A stretch of 64,000 nt of DNA from Dendrolimus kikuchii (Eukaryota; Arthropoda; Insecta; Lepidoptera; Lasiocampidae): positions 4,839,001-4,903,000 of the forward strand of contig CM034409.1 of the NCBI GenBank assembly GCA_019925095.2, in the 5' to 3' direction. Both the position numbers and the translations under genes were made by a program. Positions 54,236 to 64,000 of the stretch are shown here, piece after piece; the stretch's first letter is position 1, and each line of letters opens with the position of its first letter. The notes beneath the pieces were generated by a model. That model worked only from the letters and a program-made list of their open reading frames with translations. It was not told where the DNA came from and did not search any database.

Positions 54236-54596
54236 GATAGAAAGGCTGAGATTCTCGCATTGGTACTCACAGTAAGTAGACGTAAAGGACTAGGTAAGTC
54301 CTTTCATCGCTCGCATGCTTGCGGCTTATACCTATTACCTATTTTGCTAGGAATGTGCGATCACATATTATAAGAATAGTTGAAGTGGAAATTTTTTCAT
54401 CGGATCCATCACAAGTTCCTTATATCGTTTCTCTTAAAAGTTTTGGCCTTTTTGTTGACAAATCTTCTACCACCTAAGTCTTCATAGATACTTGGCACTA
54501 CTTAAATACACAAATCTTCCAAGCCACTGTTTATTATTTATATATATGTACATTATTTTATTATTTAAAAATAGGAAAAGTTTCACTCACTATCAC

Positions 54597-54866
54597 ATTT
54601 TTTTATTGCATGACTTCAGCAGACAGGCAGACGGCCCACTTGAACATTTGCAACAACAAACGTGCTACAAATGCGCTGCTGCTCTAAGGGAGACTGTAGC
54701 CTGGCCACTAATACCGGAACACAACTCAAGGTTGTTATGGCGCAATTCAGACTGGCAAATACGCTTGGCTGGTTTGGCCACTTGGCTGTGGGTTGTTTTG
54801 TCGCCTCTTACGACAGGTCGCCCGGCCGCAGGAAATTGTATTCTTTCTCCCTTCCGGGACGGATTT
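54597..54866 (-). repeat. SINE A with internal deletions
   Basis: T-tract, tttattgcatgacttcagca, a deletion of gatggaaagcggttacc..., then the middle and head to ctcccttccgggacgg. Confidence 0.72.
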
Positions 54867-55097
54867 TCCGCTCAGTACAGTAATATGTTCACCCGTTTAA
54901 TCCTTGATAAGAGCCTTTGTGTGGCAACATTCACCGCTTAGCGTCACTTACTCGATCGCAACAAGTAAGCAATGTCAAGATTTAATTTGAAACCGTTTAT
55001 CTGAGTTCCGTAATTCTATATTTACTTGCAATTGATTTATTTTTAGCCATAATTGGATAATTGTTGCTTGTATTTAATACTAGCCGAGGAGCCCAAG

Positions 55098-55186
55098 TTT
55101 TTATTGCATGAGTTCAGCAGACAGGCAGTCGGCCCACCTGGTGGAAAGCGGTTACCGTCGCTTATGGACCGTTTGCAACACCAGGG
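55098..55186 (-). repeat. SINE A/LINE tail fragment
   Basis: tttttattgcatgagttcag to gaccgtttgcaacaccaggg. Followed by T/C-rich low complexity (55187-55290). Confidence 0.6.
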
Positions 55187-55441
55187 CTATTTTTTTAAAA
55201 TTTTTATATTCTTGTATTTATCTTTTCTTTATATTCTTTTTTTTTCTTTTTCTTTCTTTCTTTTTTTATCCTCTATATCAAAAAAAAAACAACTAATTAC
55301 TATAACATTGAGTTCTTATTTTTTATTACAACTTCTTCCTTATGAACCTAGTTTTACAGTTTTTGCTTATTATGTCTATTACTACATTTTGTTTCTATTT
55401 CTATTCCTGCTTTATCTTACTCAACTAATGCTTCTTATTAT

Positions 55442-55885
55442 TGTTACGAGTTGCGGGACTCGAATTAAAATGCCGTTAGAATTATTATAGAGTTTATTGG
55501 AACTATACAAACACGTATAACACAGGTACAAATATAACCGAACAGAACAAATGTAAACGTAATGCATAAGGTCGTAATTCAATAAAACACGCAAAGTCCG
55601 TCACTAATACATTCCCGAATGTACACACGTCTCGCCTTAATCGTGGTCCTCGCTCGACTGCCCCCTCTTCCCATCAGGCCGTCGTTTTATACCTCACAAA
55701 TACAAATGTGTCCGTAACGTAGTCGACGTAATCCGCAACACCTGGCTAATGATTCGGCCGCAAGCTGCTATAAACGAGTACAATAAAACAATGGGCTGTT
55801 CTCTAGGAACGTATGCCAATAAATAAGTAAATAAAAGAAGACGATCATAAAAGAATTACAACCAGTTCAAATGCCGACAGGTAAT
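55442..55885 (-). mobile_element. Solo LTR, minus orientation (~445 bp)
   Basis: Starts tgttacgagttgcgggactc. Its reverse complement carries ccaataaactctataa and cggactttgcgtgttttat as in the other LTRs. No internal region. Confidence 0.68.
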
Positions 55886-56577
55886 AAAATGAGTTTTTAC
55901 AGATATGCAAGTGGAATTTGTTTTTGTTGGAACCTAAGTTGTAACATTATATTTACTTAAATATATGCTTAAATGTAAACTTATGTATCTAATTTGCCAA
56001 CGCATTGCCGACCTCTAAGAAATTCTATAATGCCCTTCCTAGAAACCCCATGTCGTAGCGCAATGAGAAAACAGTGGTAATTAAAGAGACAAAAACTAAC
56101 TTGAACTTGAAATTCATTTGCTACGTAACGGACAAGACTAACGCGGGTGCGAGTTCCTCGCGGTCACATCTCGAAAGGAAACGAGCCTGCATTATCATTA
56201 AGATAAGACCGAAATAATCTCATTTTGACCTACCGTCTTTCAACATCCTGTTGACGTAAACTCCAAATAAAATCCGAGGACGTTTAAAAAAAAACTTTTT
56301 TTTATTAATAATTAATAAACTCGTTTTATAAAGATCGCACGATTGTTGCCGATATTATACTTATTTTTTGTAAACTATACAAATACCGTTGACACACTTC
56401 TAAATATATTTTTAGTATTATTATTATACAGTGTAAACTCTATGTAATAACTATGTAATAAAATATATTATGTTATAAAGAGTTTACATTAAATAAGTGC
56501 AAGGCAATTACAATAAAGAATCAACAACATTTCAATGAATTGTGCGTACGAAATATTTAGACTCTATTGCTAATAAT
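55886..56577. other. No gene; one LINE scrap
   Basis: ~55990-56070 (gccgacctctaagaaattct, cttcctagaaaccccatgtc) is a minus-strand CR1-like 3' scrap. The rest is unassigned. Confidence 0.4.
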
Positions 56578-56865
56578 GGTTTTTTTTTGTTGCAGGAGTT
56601 CAGCAGACAGGCAGACGGCCCACTTGATGGAAAGCGGATACCATCACCTATGGACATTTGCAACACGAAAGGTGCTACAAATGCGCTGATCACTAATACC
56701 GGAACACAACTCAAGGTTGTTATGGCGACTTACTTTAGACCAGGGGTGGTAGCCATCCAGTCGAGCAAACGCCTTACCACCTGGCTGTGGGTTGTTTTGT
56801 CGCCTCTTACGACAGGCCGCCCGGCCACAGGAAATTGTATTTTTTCTCCGTTCCTGCACAGATAA
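56578..56865 (-). repeat. SINE A with a small deletion
   Basis: T-tract to head. ~30 bp (ctgctctcttaagggagact region) deleted after aaatgcgct. Confidence 0.78.
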
Positions 56866-57159
56866 AAGTGTTTGAAGATAAGTGAAATTATTGTTTATTG
56901 GTGTCTAAATAATGGCATATTTCGCTATTAAGAGGTTTTGTTACGTTATGAAGAGTGTTTCAATATATTAAAGCAGCGTCTTGGGAAAAGTACAGGAGAA
57001 AGGGAATTAATTCCACAATTGCCAACCTACAGAATGAAAGATCCTAAAGCTCGTGCCTTCCATTTGAGTATTACAATCAAATTTAGTCCAAATCAGTTAA
57101 AAATTGTAAAGTAAGAGACTTTAAACTATGCGATTAAATATATAATATTTTAAACAAAG
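56866..57159. other. No gene seen
   Basis: Spacer. Confidence 0.35.
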
Positions 57160-57430
57160 GTATGCCCGCGACTTCGTCACCGCTTGGCACAAAGTACTGC
57201 AGCATTTAAAAAGTATGTAAGCTATCGTTTAAGTGAAAATTGTGTCGGAATAAGCAAATTTGTATGCACTAGAACAACTTCAAACCGCTCCCGAGAAATC
57301 TCCTGCGGGATTCCCGGGATAACCGACAAACAGACAAGAAATTTTAAAAAAATTGCATCGTTTTCTCCGTCGTTTATATAGTCTATTCCAGTTGTTTTTT
57401 TTAACAGCTTCAATGTACAGACACGGCTTG
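57160..57430 (-). mobile_element. Helitron-related fragment
   Basis: gtatgcccgcgacttcgtca at the left is the reverse of the usual Helitron 3' end. The interior gcatttaaaaagtatgtaag and tcgtttatatagtctattcc is shared with 8696-8850 and 9755-9830. Confidence 0.45.
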
Positions 57431-57449
57431 TTTAGAATTTTATAGATAA

Positions 57450-57612
57450 CTAACGGCCCGGCGCGGTTTCACCCGCCCTCTATCCCGCTCCCGTGGTATA
57501 TAGCGTCATGTTATATAGCCTATGACACTCCCTGTTAACGTAGCTTTCCAACAGTGAAAGAATTTTTAAAATCGGTTTAGTAGATCCAGAGATTACCTCC
57601 TACAACGTCAGA
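57450..57612 (-). mobile_element. Helitron fragment, relative of 11-211
   Basis: The reverse complement reads gttgtaggaggtaatctctg to gaaaccgcgccgggccgtta. The end is TTAG rather than CTAG and the 5' end is missing. Confidence 0.65.
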
Positions 57613-57667
57613 TATAGATAACAGGTCTAAAAGTATGTAAGCACAGAATGACTCGTGATATAATCTA

Positions 57668-57919
57668 ATGATGTTTCCACTAAATCAATTCTATCATCTC
57701 GTGGGAAGGAGCAATACTCCAAAGTGTCTACAATGCAATATAGTCGACGACGTACAGCCTTTGTTAGTGGAATGTGTTCGGACCATAGGCAGCAGGAAGG
57801 GGCTGGTGGATGCTCTGGAAATCAATTTGATGGGCGTGGGTGTTTTCCAGAGAATTTTGTCGGGCCCACAGTCTGCTGCGGCTCTTTTAATATATAAAAT
57901 GATGAAAACATTTATATAA
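57668..57919 (+). pseudogene. LINE C-terminal zinc-knuckle fragment
   Basis: The frame reads NTPKCLQCNIVDDVQPLLVE, then ILSGPQSAAALLIYKMMKTF. The order cysteine pair, LLVEC, and a terminal SA.LLIYK..K.FI helix is like the C-terminus of I/Jockey-group LINE proteins. The expected histidine of the knuckle is Gln here. A short 83-codon remnant. Confidence 0.5.
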
Positions 57920-57992
57920 ATTTTGTGTATTTGTATGATTAGAGTAAGATGGGGCTGGCATGGAGACATCATCACTAAAACCCCCTAATTTA

Positions 57993-58304
57993 TCCGTGCA
58001 GGAACGGAGAAAGAATACAATTTCCTGCGGCCGGGCGGCCTGTCGTAAGAGGCGACTTAACAACCCTGAGCCAGGTGGTAAGGCATTTGCCCGACTGGAT
58101 GGCTACCACTCCTGGTTTAAAGTATGTCGCCATAACAACCTTGAGTTGTGTTCCGTCATTAGTGACCAAATTCCAGTCTCCCTTAAGAGAGCAGCAGCGC
58201 ATTTGTAGCAACTTTGATGTCGCAATTGTCCATAGGCGATGGTAACCGCTTTCCATCGAGTGAGCCGTCTGCCTGTCTGTTGATCTCCTGCAACAAAAAA
58301 AAAA
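57993..58304 (+). repeat. SINE A, full length
   Basis: Starts cgtgcaggaacggagaaaga, ends gatctcctgcaac plus poly(A). Confidence 0.8.
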
Positions 58305-58728
58305 TAATTAGATTAAAAAAAATGTGATGTAGGATAAAAGCTTTTCCAGAGGCACTCTTTCAAATAAGAGATTTTCTTCATAGTATTTCTCTTCCATGCT
58401 CAAGACTAAGAAGAATACTGTATCTTCTATTCCATCATCATCTTCTTTTTGAAATAAATAATAGAACTTACTATTTTATAATAAAACGAAAAGATGCGTT
58501 AAACAAATTAATATACAGACACGACCTTGCGCGTGCGTTTATTATAACATAATCCACGTAAGGCAAATCGGAATGTCACAAATTCGGTATAAACATAGTA
58601 ACGTCCGTTAAAAAAAAATTACAGTTTTTGCGAATCCACCGATTAACTTAATAATTTTATAACATAAAAACAGTTTGTGAAGAATTCCTTATGCTTTGAT
58701 ACTCGAATACTTTGCGTTAAACGAACGG
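58305..58728. other. Serpin upstream region, no repeat recognised
   Basis: Unique sequence in this window. It is the likely regulatory flank of the serpin gene. I see no further exon. Confidence 0.4.
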
Positions 58729-58761
58729 TTTAAAGCTAAAACAGTGTGTTGCCCAATCAGT
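58729..58761 (+). promoter_or_regulatory. Candidate serpin core promoter
   Basis: tttaaag at 58729-58735 lies ~30 bp upstream of TCAGT at 58757-58761, the arthropod initiator consensus, which would place the transcription start near 58759 and give an ~84-nt 5' UTR. The match is short and could be chance. Confidence 0.35.
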
Positions 58762-58842
58762 TAAACCATAGTCGCTGTGTGTTCCACACGTGAGATCCTA
58801 TTGTGTTCGAATAGACATAAACATACTTGTGAAGTGTATAAA

Positions 58843-60030
58843 ATGTGGAAATTATTACTATTATGTGGAATGATATCTGCGGCGCCCCACGAGAACATAA
58901 ATTACAAGTCATTAAATGAATTTTCATTAAGATTGTTAGATAATACGTACGCATTCAATGAGAATTTCGGAAAATCCAACTTCGCGATCTCTCCACTGTC
59001 TTTGTGGAGTATATTCGCTCTATTAGCTGAAGGATCATCAGGACAGACATGCCTTGAATTAATAAAAGAATTACAACTACCTACTGAGCTGCGGGCGACG
59101 CAAGCGCTGCATTTAGCTGCAAAGAAAATTTTAAAAACGCAGTATAACGACATCATATTAAAAGGACAATCGGCTATGTTCGCTGACTGTACTTTGGACA
59201 TACATGCCGAATTTTGCTCTGCAGCATTGGCTTATGATACAGGCATCTACTCAGTAGATGCAAGTAATACAACGTTACTTGCAAACGATATAAACTATTA
59301 CATATGCGTTGCTACCGAAGGACAAATATTGAATGCAGTGAGAGAGGAGAATTTGAATAATTTGAGAATGGTGTTAATTGATGCATTGTACTTCAAAGCA
59401 AACTGGACTCATCCTTTCGATCCTACGCATACTAGAGAAGAGGCTTTTTATAACTACCAAGGGAAACCTATAGGAACTGTCAACATGATGCATCACAAAG
59501 CTCCGCATAATTTAAGAGATGCCTTGCATATCGACGCCCAAATCTTAGAACTTAATTATGGGACAAGTGAAGAGTTCTCTATGCTAGTTCTTCTGCCCAT
59601 CGAAGGAGTGCCTATAAAACAATTGCTAAACAGTCTTGCCTACTGTCCTTTAGACTGGTTGACGAATTTTAGAGATGAGGACAATAATGTGAGGATAGAC
59701 GTATATTTGCCAAGAATTAAGCTATCATCGCAAACAGACCTTATAACCCCGCTGCAATATACAGGGATTCAAACAATATTTGATAGTAAACGAGCTGAAC
59801 TGCCTGGTGTGTCGGACAGTCCTCTATATGTGTCATCAACAGTTCAAAGTATAAGTTTAGAAGTTACTGAAGAAGGAACTGTGGCTACGGCAGCGACAGT
59901 AGTAGGCTTAGAAGACAGAGTGCTAGGTCAAAGATTCGAAGCAAATAAAGAATTTGTGTTTCTAATTACCGAGAGGAGAACAAATTTAATTTTATTTGCT
60001 GGTGTGTATCAAGATCCGTTTGCTGTGTAG
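58843..60030 (+). CDS. Secreted serpin (serine protease inhibitor), predicted inhibitory, P1 Arg
   Basis: 395-residue serpin. Start chosen at ATG 58843 (aaaatgtgg context) because MWKLLLLCGMISAAP is a signal peptide; the frame is also open upstream to 58777 but gives no sensible N-terminus. Visible family blocks: NFAISPLSLWSIFALLAEGS (shutter, ~45-65), DALYFKANW with a FDP after it (~185), FSMLVLLPIEG (~245), IDVYLPRIKLSS (~285), SISLEVTEEGT then the loop, and FLITERRTNLILFAGVYQDP at the C-terminus. Hinge P17-P8 is EEGTVATAAT, matching inhibitory serpins (P14 Thr, small residues P12-P9). Counting 17 residues from P17 gives P1 Arg359-P1' Val360, predicting trypsin-like or clip-protease targets. 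The conserved Pro of the C-terminal signature is Glu (FEANKEFVFLI). Two N-glycosylation sequons (NTT, NWT). Length is normal. No intron interrupts it. Probable haemolymph or tissue-secreted inhibitor; the exact paralogue is unknown. Confidence 0.95.
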   Translation: MWKLLLLCGMISAAPHENINYKSLNEFSLRLLDNTYAFNENFGKSNFAISPLSLWSIFALLAEGSSGQTCLELIKELQLPTELRATQALHLAAKKILKTQYNDIILKGQSAMFADCTLDIHAEFCSAALAYDTGIYSVDASNTTLLANDINYYICVATEGQILNAVREENLNNLRMVLIDALYFKANWTHPFDPTHTREEAFYNYQGKPIGTVNMMHHKAPHNLRDALHIDAQILELNYGTSEEFSMLVLLPIEGVPIKQLLNSLAYCPLDWLTNFRDEDNNVRIDVYLPRIKLSSQTDLITPLQYTGIQTIFDSKRAELPGVSDSPLYVSSTVQSISLEVTEEGTVATAATVVGLEDRVLGQRFEANKEFVFLITERRTNLILFAGVYQDPFAV

Positions 60031-60711
60031 ATTTTAATTGGTCATTATAATGATTTGTGATGTGATTATTTTTTGTTTGGTTGCCATTTTAATTTTAATG
60101 TACAAGGAAGTTTATCTATTGAGAATGAAAATATGATAAGTCAATGATGTATTTAATTATTTTTTTCATAAATGTTGTATTGAAAAATACCACATTCATA
60201 TTACAATCTAATTTACAAAGACCAATAAGTAATATAAATATAACCTAAATTAACTAAAAGTATACCACTAAGAAAGTGTCTATTAGCACTTTGTCTCTAT
60301 TAAGGGGAGGACACTTTGTCCATGTATTCTTTAATAATTTAGCACAGTACACTATACTTTGGTTTTATTTATAGCACTAGTTCAAACGGTTTTGTCCTTT
60401 TGAGCCTTCTTCTTCGTTTAATTTAATGCTGTAAATATTTACAGTTTCTATTTTTTAATTTATAAATTATAATATCAGGTATCATTATGATTTACACGAT
60501 GTTTTTTCTGTTCAATTAAATAATTTTTAATACGAACTAAGTGTTACATACGTCTTAAATATAATTCGAAGTAGCACTCAATACTTAGTTGACCTTTAAC
60601 AGCATTACACAATATTATTATAATTTGAACTACTAATTTAGAAAACTTTTGTATTAAGTTTTGTTTTTAAAAAATATTACATAGTTTTTTTTTAATTTTC
60701 GCGACTAATAT
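60031..60711. other. Serpin 3' flank
   Basis: AT-rich. No AATAAA within ~300 bp of the stop; attaaa at ~60523 is a possible variant signal. No A-tract follows the coding region, which argues against a recent processed copy. Confidence 0.45.
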
Positions 60712-60897
60712 ACATAATAAAACTTGAAAAGTCGCGAGAAGTTAAGAGAATATTTAACAATACTCATTGACACTTAACATCTTTGTCTTCCGTGATCACG
60801 GCTACTAAAAAGTGGCCGAAACGTCAGAATAATGAATCAAAGAAATTACCGCGCTAAAAACCGTTAAAACGTAATTTTATTAAAAATATTACTACAA
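60712..60897 (+). mobile_element. Foldback MITE E, diverged
   Basis: tacataataaaacttgaaaa, then ttccgtgatcacggctact, ending ccgcgctaaaaaccgttaaa and acgtaattttatta. Only the second arm is well kept. Confidence 0.65.
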
Positions 60898-61335
60898 TTT
60901 ATTTTCTTCTTTTTGACGCTAGCGATAATGCAATTTATAAATTCAATTTGATGTTCTATGTGTAATAAAAATTATAAAGCTACTTCTGTACCTTAGTTGA
61001 TAAAATTGAATTAGCCAACTTCTTCACAGAAGTTCGGAGTGGTTTATTCATCAATTCAATTATTGTTGTGATTATGTCTGACTACTTACCTATGACGTGT
61101 ATAGGTATATGTAGGCTCTGCATTTTGAAATATTTTGTATTTAATTAATGTGTATTTAGTACTTTAAAGGCAAGATATACAGTACAAGTCGACAAAACGT
61201 CATAGCCTGCTTGACTTTATAAACTTTGTATCAATGTATTAAGTTATAAGGTAATATTTAATATTAACATTGCTTGATTAACAATGTTCTAACAAGCCAA
61301 TGTTTTTGTATAAAATCAATTTATTCATCATGACA
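60898..61335. other. No gene seen
   Basis: AT-rich. Confidence 0.35.
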
Positions 61336-61535
61336 TTTTTAACCGACTTCAAAAAAGGAGGAGGTTCTCAATTCGACGGGATCTTTTTTTTATGTATGTT
61401 CACCGATTACTCCGAGATTTATGATCCGATTCACGTGATTCTTTTTGTTCGACGCGTAATAGCTGCTATTTGGTACCCTAAAAATTTAACATAGTTTGGC
61501 CCAGTAGTTTTCATTTTACGAACATTTTTTTGTTC
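61336..61535 (+). repeat. 'accgacttcaaaaa' repeat, longest copy
   Basis: tttttaaccgacttcaaaaa, aggaggttctcaattcgacg, tatgtatgttcaccgattac and tttggcccagtagttttcat. Shorter copies are at 488 and 25908. Family unknown to me. Confidence 0.5.
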
Positions 61536-61755
61536 CCGTTTTTTGGCACCTTTCGTAGTTCTACCCATACATAGCTAGATACTAAAAAGTAACAAATAAA
61601 ATAAAATAAACTTCATTAAAAAAAACCGACTTCACAAACTAAAAAACTAAAAATATAAAATAACTTATTTCTAAAGCTATTATTATTAATATATATTATC
61701 TAAAACATCTTGAAGTCAGTGCAAAGTAAAACATAAAAATTACTATATTTTGAAA

Positions 61756-62007
61756 ATAATAATAATAATAATAATCGGCAGACAAACACACACATTGTAT
61801 AACCCCAAATTAAGCAAGTTACGCTTGTGTTATGGGTAATATACAACAGACTATTCTGGGGCCGATCCCAGACACCCAGACCATAGTAAATAACGGAGAA
61901 AATACGTTTCCGAAATTTACTATACCAGGAATCGAACCCGGAACCTCTGCGTTGTAGTGAGGTACGCCGGCAAAGGCTTAGCCCGCTCAACCACAGAGGC
62001 CGTCATT
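61756..62007 (-). repeat. SINE D, full length
   Basis: Minus strand from aatgacggcctctgtggttg, B box GGTTCGATTCC, to gtgtttgtctgccgattatt with an (ATT)n tail. Best-preserved copy of the family. Confidence 0.82.
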
Positions 62008-62070
62008 ACAAAATTACCAAGCACCGACTTTAAGATGTTTCAGATAATATATATTAATAATAATAGCTTT

Positions 62071-62694
62071 GTCCCGCAGGGGGGCTTTGTGGCGAAGCCT
62101 TAGGTGAGTAGCGACACCTCGTACCTGACTCCGGGGGCCAAGGCAAGGCCCCCCGCCTCCGTGCTTGCCTTAGCCAGCCGGCACGGAGTGGAGATCGCTA
62201 GAGCTAAGACTCAAGCTCCAGGGGTGGAAGTGATAAATGGTCTAACGTCGGAAGTAGCTTCGGTGAACCTGCAGCCCACCTCTCGACACCCCTTAGCCAC
62301 TCACACCCATGTTGCCCCTGTCTTTATGGCATTTTTTGGGGCCCATGCAGGGAGTGGCGAGTCACCGTCTGCCCATTTTTCCATGTTCCCTGAACATTGC
62401 GACGGGCAGACGCCATAGTCCCCATATTCCCAGACCCCTAGTACCATTAGCAGTTCACCACAATAGCCCGGTACTTTTTGTCCTCATTTCCCACAATAGT
62501 CCTACACTGGCCGGGGCTTGTCCTTGGGTGCATTACTATATGGTGTAGACAGGGATAATCGCCGGTCAGTGTCACGCCACATTTACATTAAATTTGTCAA
62601 GAGGCCTCTACGTGTTGGCCTTCCCATGGCCCCACGCAAGCCCCCCAAAAGTCCGGGCCATTTTTATGGCCCGTGGTCTTGAAAGACATACAGT
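62071..62694 (+). mobile_element. Element C, full length (624 bp)
   Basis: Flanked by atagcttt, 8 bp (62063-62070 and 62695-62702). Starts gtcccgcaggggggctttgt, ends ggtcttgaaagacatacagt. Hairpin gggcca...tggccc near the end. Two overlapping frames (104 and 79 codons) are also open in other copies but have no recognisable domain. Confidence 0.85.
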
Positions 62695-62859
62695 ATAGCT
62701 TTAGAAATAAGTTATTTTATACTTTTTAGTTTTTGAAGTCGGTTTTTTTAAACGAAGTTTTTTTTATTTTGAAATTGAAATTTTAGCAAAAATATTAATT
62801 AACGTACAATCTTTTTAATATGTAAATTGTTGAAAATCTGTGGTAAAATGTCAATACTT

Positions 62860-63630
62860 ACCTATACTCTTTACAAGCATTTATTTTACTTTTGACAATT
62901 CGATGACGGATTAATTAGTAATGTCCTAATGCGTTACTGACTCGATTTGTTATATAAATCGATTGAATTTTTAAATAAGTTTAAACAATTATTTTTCTTT
63001 AAAGTACATACATACACACACACACACATACATAACTTCACGCCAGTTCCCTTGCGGGGTAGGCACGAACAACAGAGTGCCATTTAGGCTTATTCTTACA
63101 CACCTCACTTGCCTTTTTGACATTCATAACTCTTGTCATGCAAGCTCGTCTGTTCTTAAGGCTCCTGACATCACCTTCTGCTAGTACACGATCAATTTGA
63201 TCATGGAAGGTGTGTCGTGGCCTTCCACGACTTCTGCATCCATCCACTTTTGCATTGTATATCTGTTTAGTCATTCTTTTATCATGTATTCTTTCCACAT
63301 GCCCGAACCACCGGAGCATTCCTTTCCTTACCTTCACCCCGACACTCTCTTTCAGACCAACTCTCTTTCTTACTTCGGTATTACGAACGCGGTCCGCGAG
63401 CGTCACTCCGCAGACTTTGCGCAGTGCTCGCATCTCGACCGCGTTTACTCTACTTTCATGCTCTTTCTTCCATACCCAACTCTCGCTTCCATACGTGAGC
63501 GTAGGTACCAGCACCGCGTTGTGTACGGCGAGCTGGGCCTTCTGGCTGAGGTTCTTAGCGCCTAGAAGTTTACCTAACGCTCCATTCACACTATTCCCCT
63601 TTCTTTAAAGTAGAACATGATTTATTTACG
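62860..63630 (+). repeat. Interspersed repeat M, second copy, interrupted
   Basis: ctctttacaagcatttattt to attatttttctttaaagta, and after the RTE insert tttctttaaagtagaacatg. Matches 29210-29380 and 29750-29782. Confidence 0.58.
63007..63599 (-). mobile_element. RTE-type LINE insertion, longest intact frame (593 bp)
   Basis: The minus frame 63038-63589 (183 codons) runs MNGALGKLLGAKNLSQKAQL, AVLVPTLTYGSESWVWKKEH, MRALRKVCGVTLADRVRNTE, RKGMLRWFGHVERI, GRPRHTFHDQIDRVL and AYPARELA without stops. This is the region after the RT catalytic core; RT core and endonuclease are missing through truncation. Tail of catacata mixed with (CA)n. Duplication tttctttaaagta, 13 bp (62994-63006 and 63600-63612). 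Confidence 0.9.
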
Positions 63631-64000
63631 TATGGTGTCGATGATTTGTTTAATAGTCTGTACGTTACATGACTCACAGCACATCATCTACAATAATAAA
63701 GTACGACAATTATGTCATTTGTTTCATTTGGCCTTTACTGTCTAGAAATATGTAATATAATAGACGTGCAAACGTCAAATGTAAAATAATCGCTTGGAAA
63801 TAGTATAATTTTATTACAATAATCAATAATTGTTGGATAATTTTCTTTTAATAGTTCCGTAGCCAAATTACGGACGGAACGCTTTCTAATTCGTCGACTG
63901 ACTCGCAAATGCTCGATTTTATCACAAATTAACATCAACGTATTCAAAGTGACGAGGATTTAAAGTACCTAATTATATCTATAGATACTGATGCCATGAG
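63631..64000. other. No gene seen
   Basis: A 70-codon minus frame (63735-63947) has no recognisable domain. Confidence 0.35.

Larger units (their letters stand above)
61603..62770. mobile_element. Inverted-repeat element P with two nested insertions
   Basis: The left arm (~61603-61725: aacttcattaaaaaaaaccg, aacttatttctaaagctatt, aaaacatcttgaagtcagtg) is mirrored by the right arm (62017-62070 and 62695-62770: caccgactttaagatgtttc, tttagaaataagttatttta, gtcggtttttttaaacgaag). SINE D sits in the loop and element C splits the right arm. Confidence 0.72.

Noticed and set aside
58902..59201. 99-codon minus-strand frame
   Set aside because: Antisense shadow of the serpin coding region.
62104..62548. 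104- and 79-codon frames as genes
   Set aside because: They belong to dispersed element C with no recognisable domain. Kept as an open question in the findings only.

Overview
This is a repeat-rich, AT-rich insect nuclear segment, most probably from a moth or butterfly (Lepidoptera). The assignment is inferred from the mobile-element mix. There are many short Helitrons inserted between A and T that start TC and end CTAG, RTE-type LINE 3' ends, CR1-like LINE C-termini, R1-like LINE tails ending in poly(A), and the 'accgacttcaaaaa' and 'gttttaacggttttaagcg' repeats that are common in lepidopteran sequence. No bacterial or viral gene organisation, no rRNA and no convincing free tRNA gene is visible. 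The only complete host protein gene I can support is a secreted serpin at 58843-60030 (+), a single uninterrupted frame of 395 codons with an intact inhibitory hinge and a predicted Arg-Val scissile bond.

Layout. 1-8.4 kb: Helitron, MITEs, inverted pieces of a CR1-like LINE, several copies of a ~310-bp element (called SINE A here) whose 3' tail matches that LINE, an RTE remnant and RTE micro-copies. 8.7-14.6 kb: MITEs and a ~2.5-kb composite Helitron that encloses a 0.9-kb ACCAAAACT/ACCACAACT minisatellite and a second Helitron. 16.1-16.8 kb: a 126-unit pentanucleotide array whose middle base changes in blocks (GGTGT, GGGGT/GGTGT, GGCGT, GGTGT). 17.5-20.8 kb: two RTE insertions, two Helitrons with both ends, and eight tandem copies of a 157-bp satellite carrying a tRNA-like B box. 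21-36 kb: foldback MITE, CR1-like pseudogene, solo LTRs, a short perfect palindrome, RTE insertions (one with a foldback 3' end) and LINE tails. 36-52 kb: LINE pseudogenes (one R1-like with a CCHC zinc knuckle and a 13-bp target duplication), Helitrons, element C, a solo LTR and an 894-bp non-autonomous hAT element with an 8-bp duplication. 52-58.3 kb: SINE A copies and LINE scraps. 58.7-60 kb: serpin. 60.7-63.6 kb: nested insertions in an inverted-repeat element, then another RTE copy.

The strongest signals are mechanistic. Exact target-site duplications date nested insertions against each other, and one RTE insertion can be checked against an unoccupied paralogous site inside the window. 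A SINE and a LINE share a 3' tail. One foldback MITE has lost its loop and become a 31-bp-arm palindrome. Large intervals without recognisable content are listed as such. All family names are from pattern recognition without database searches.
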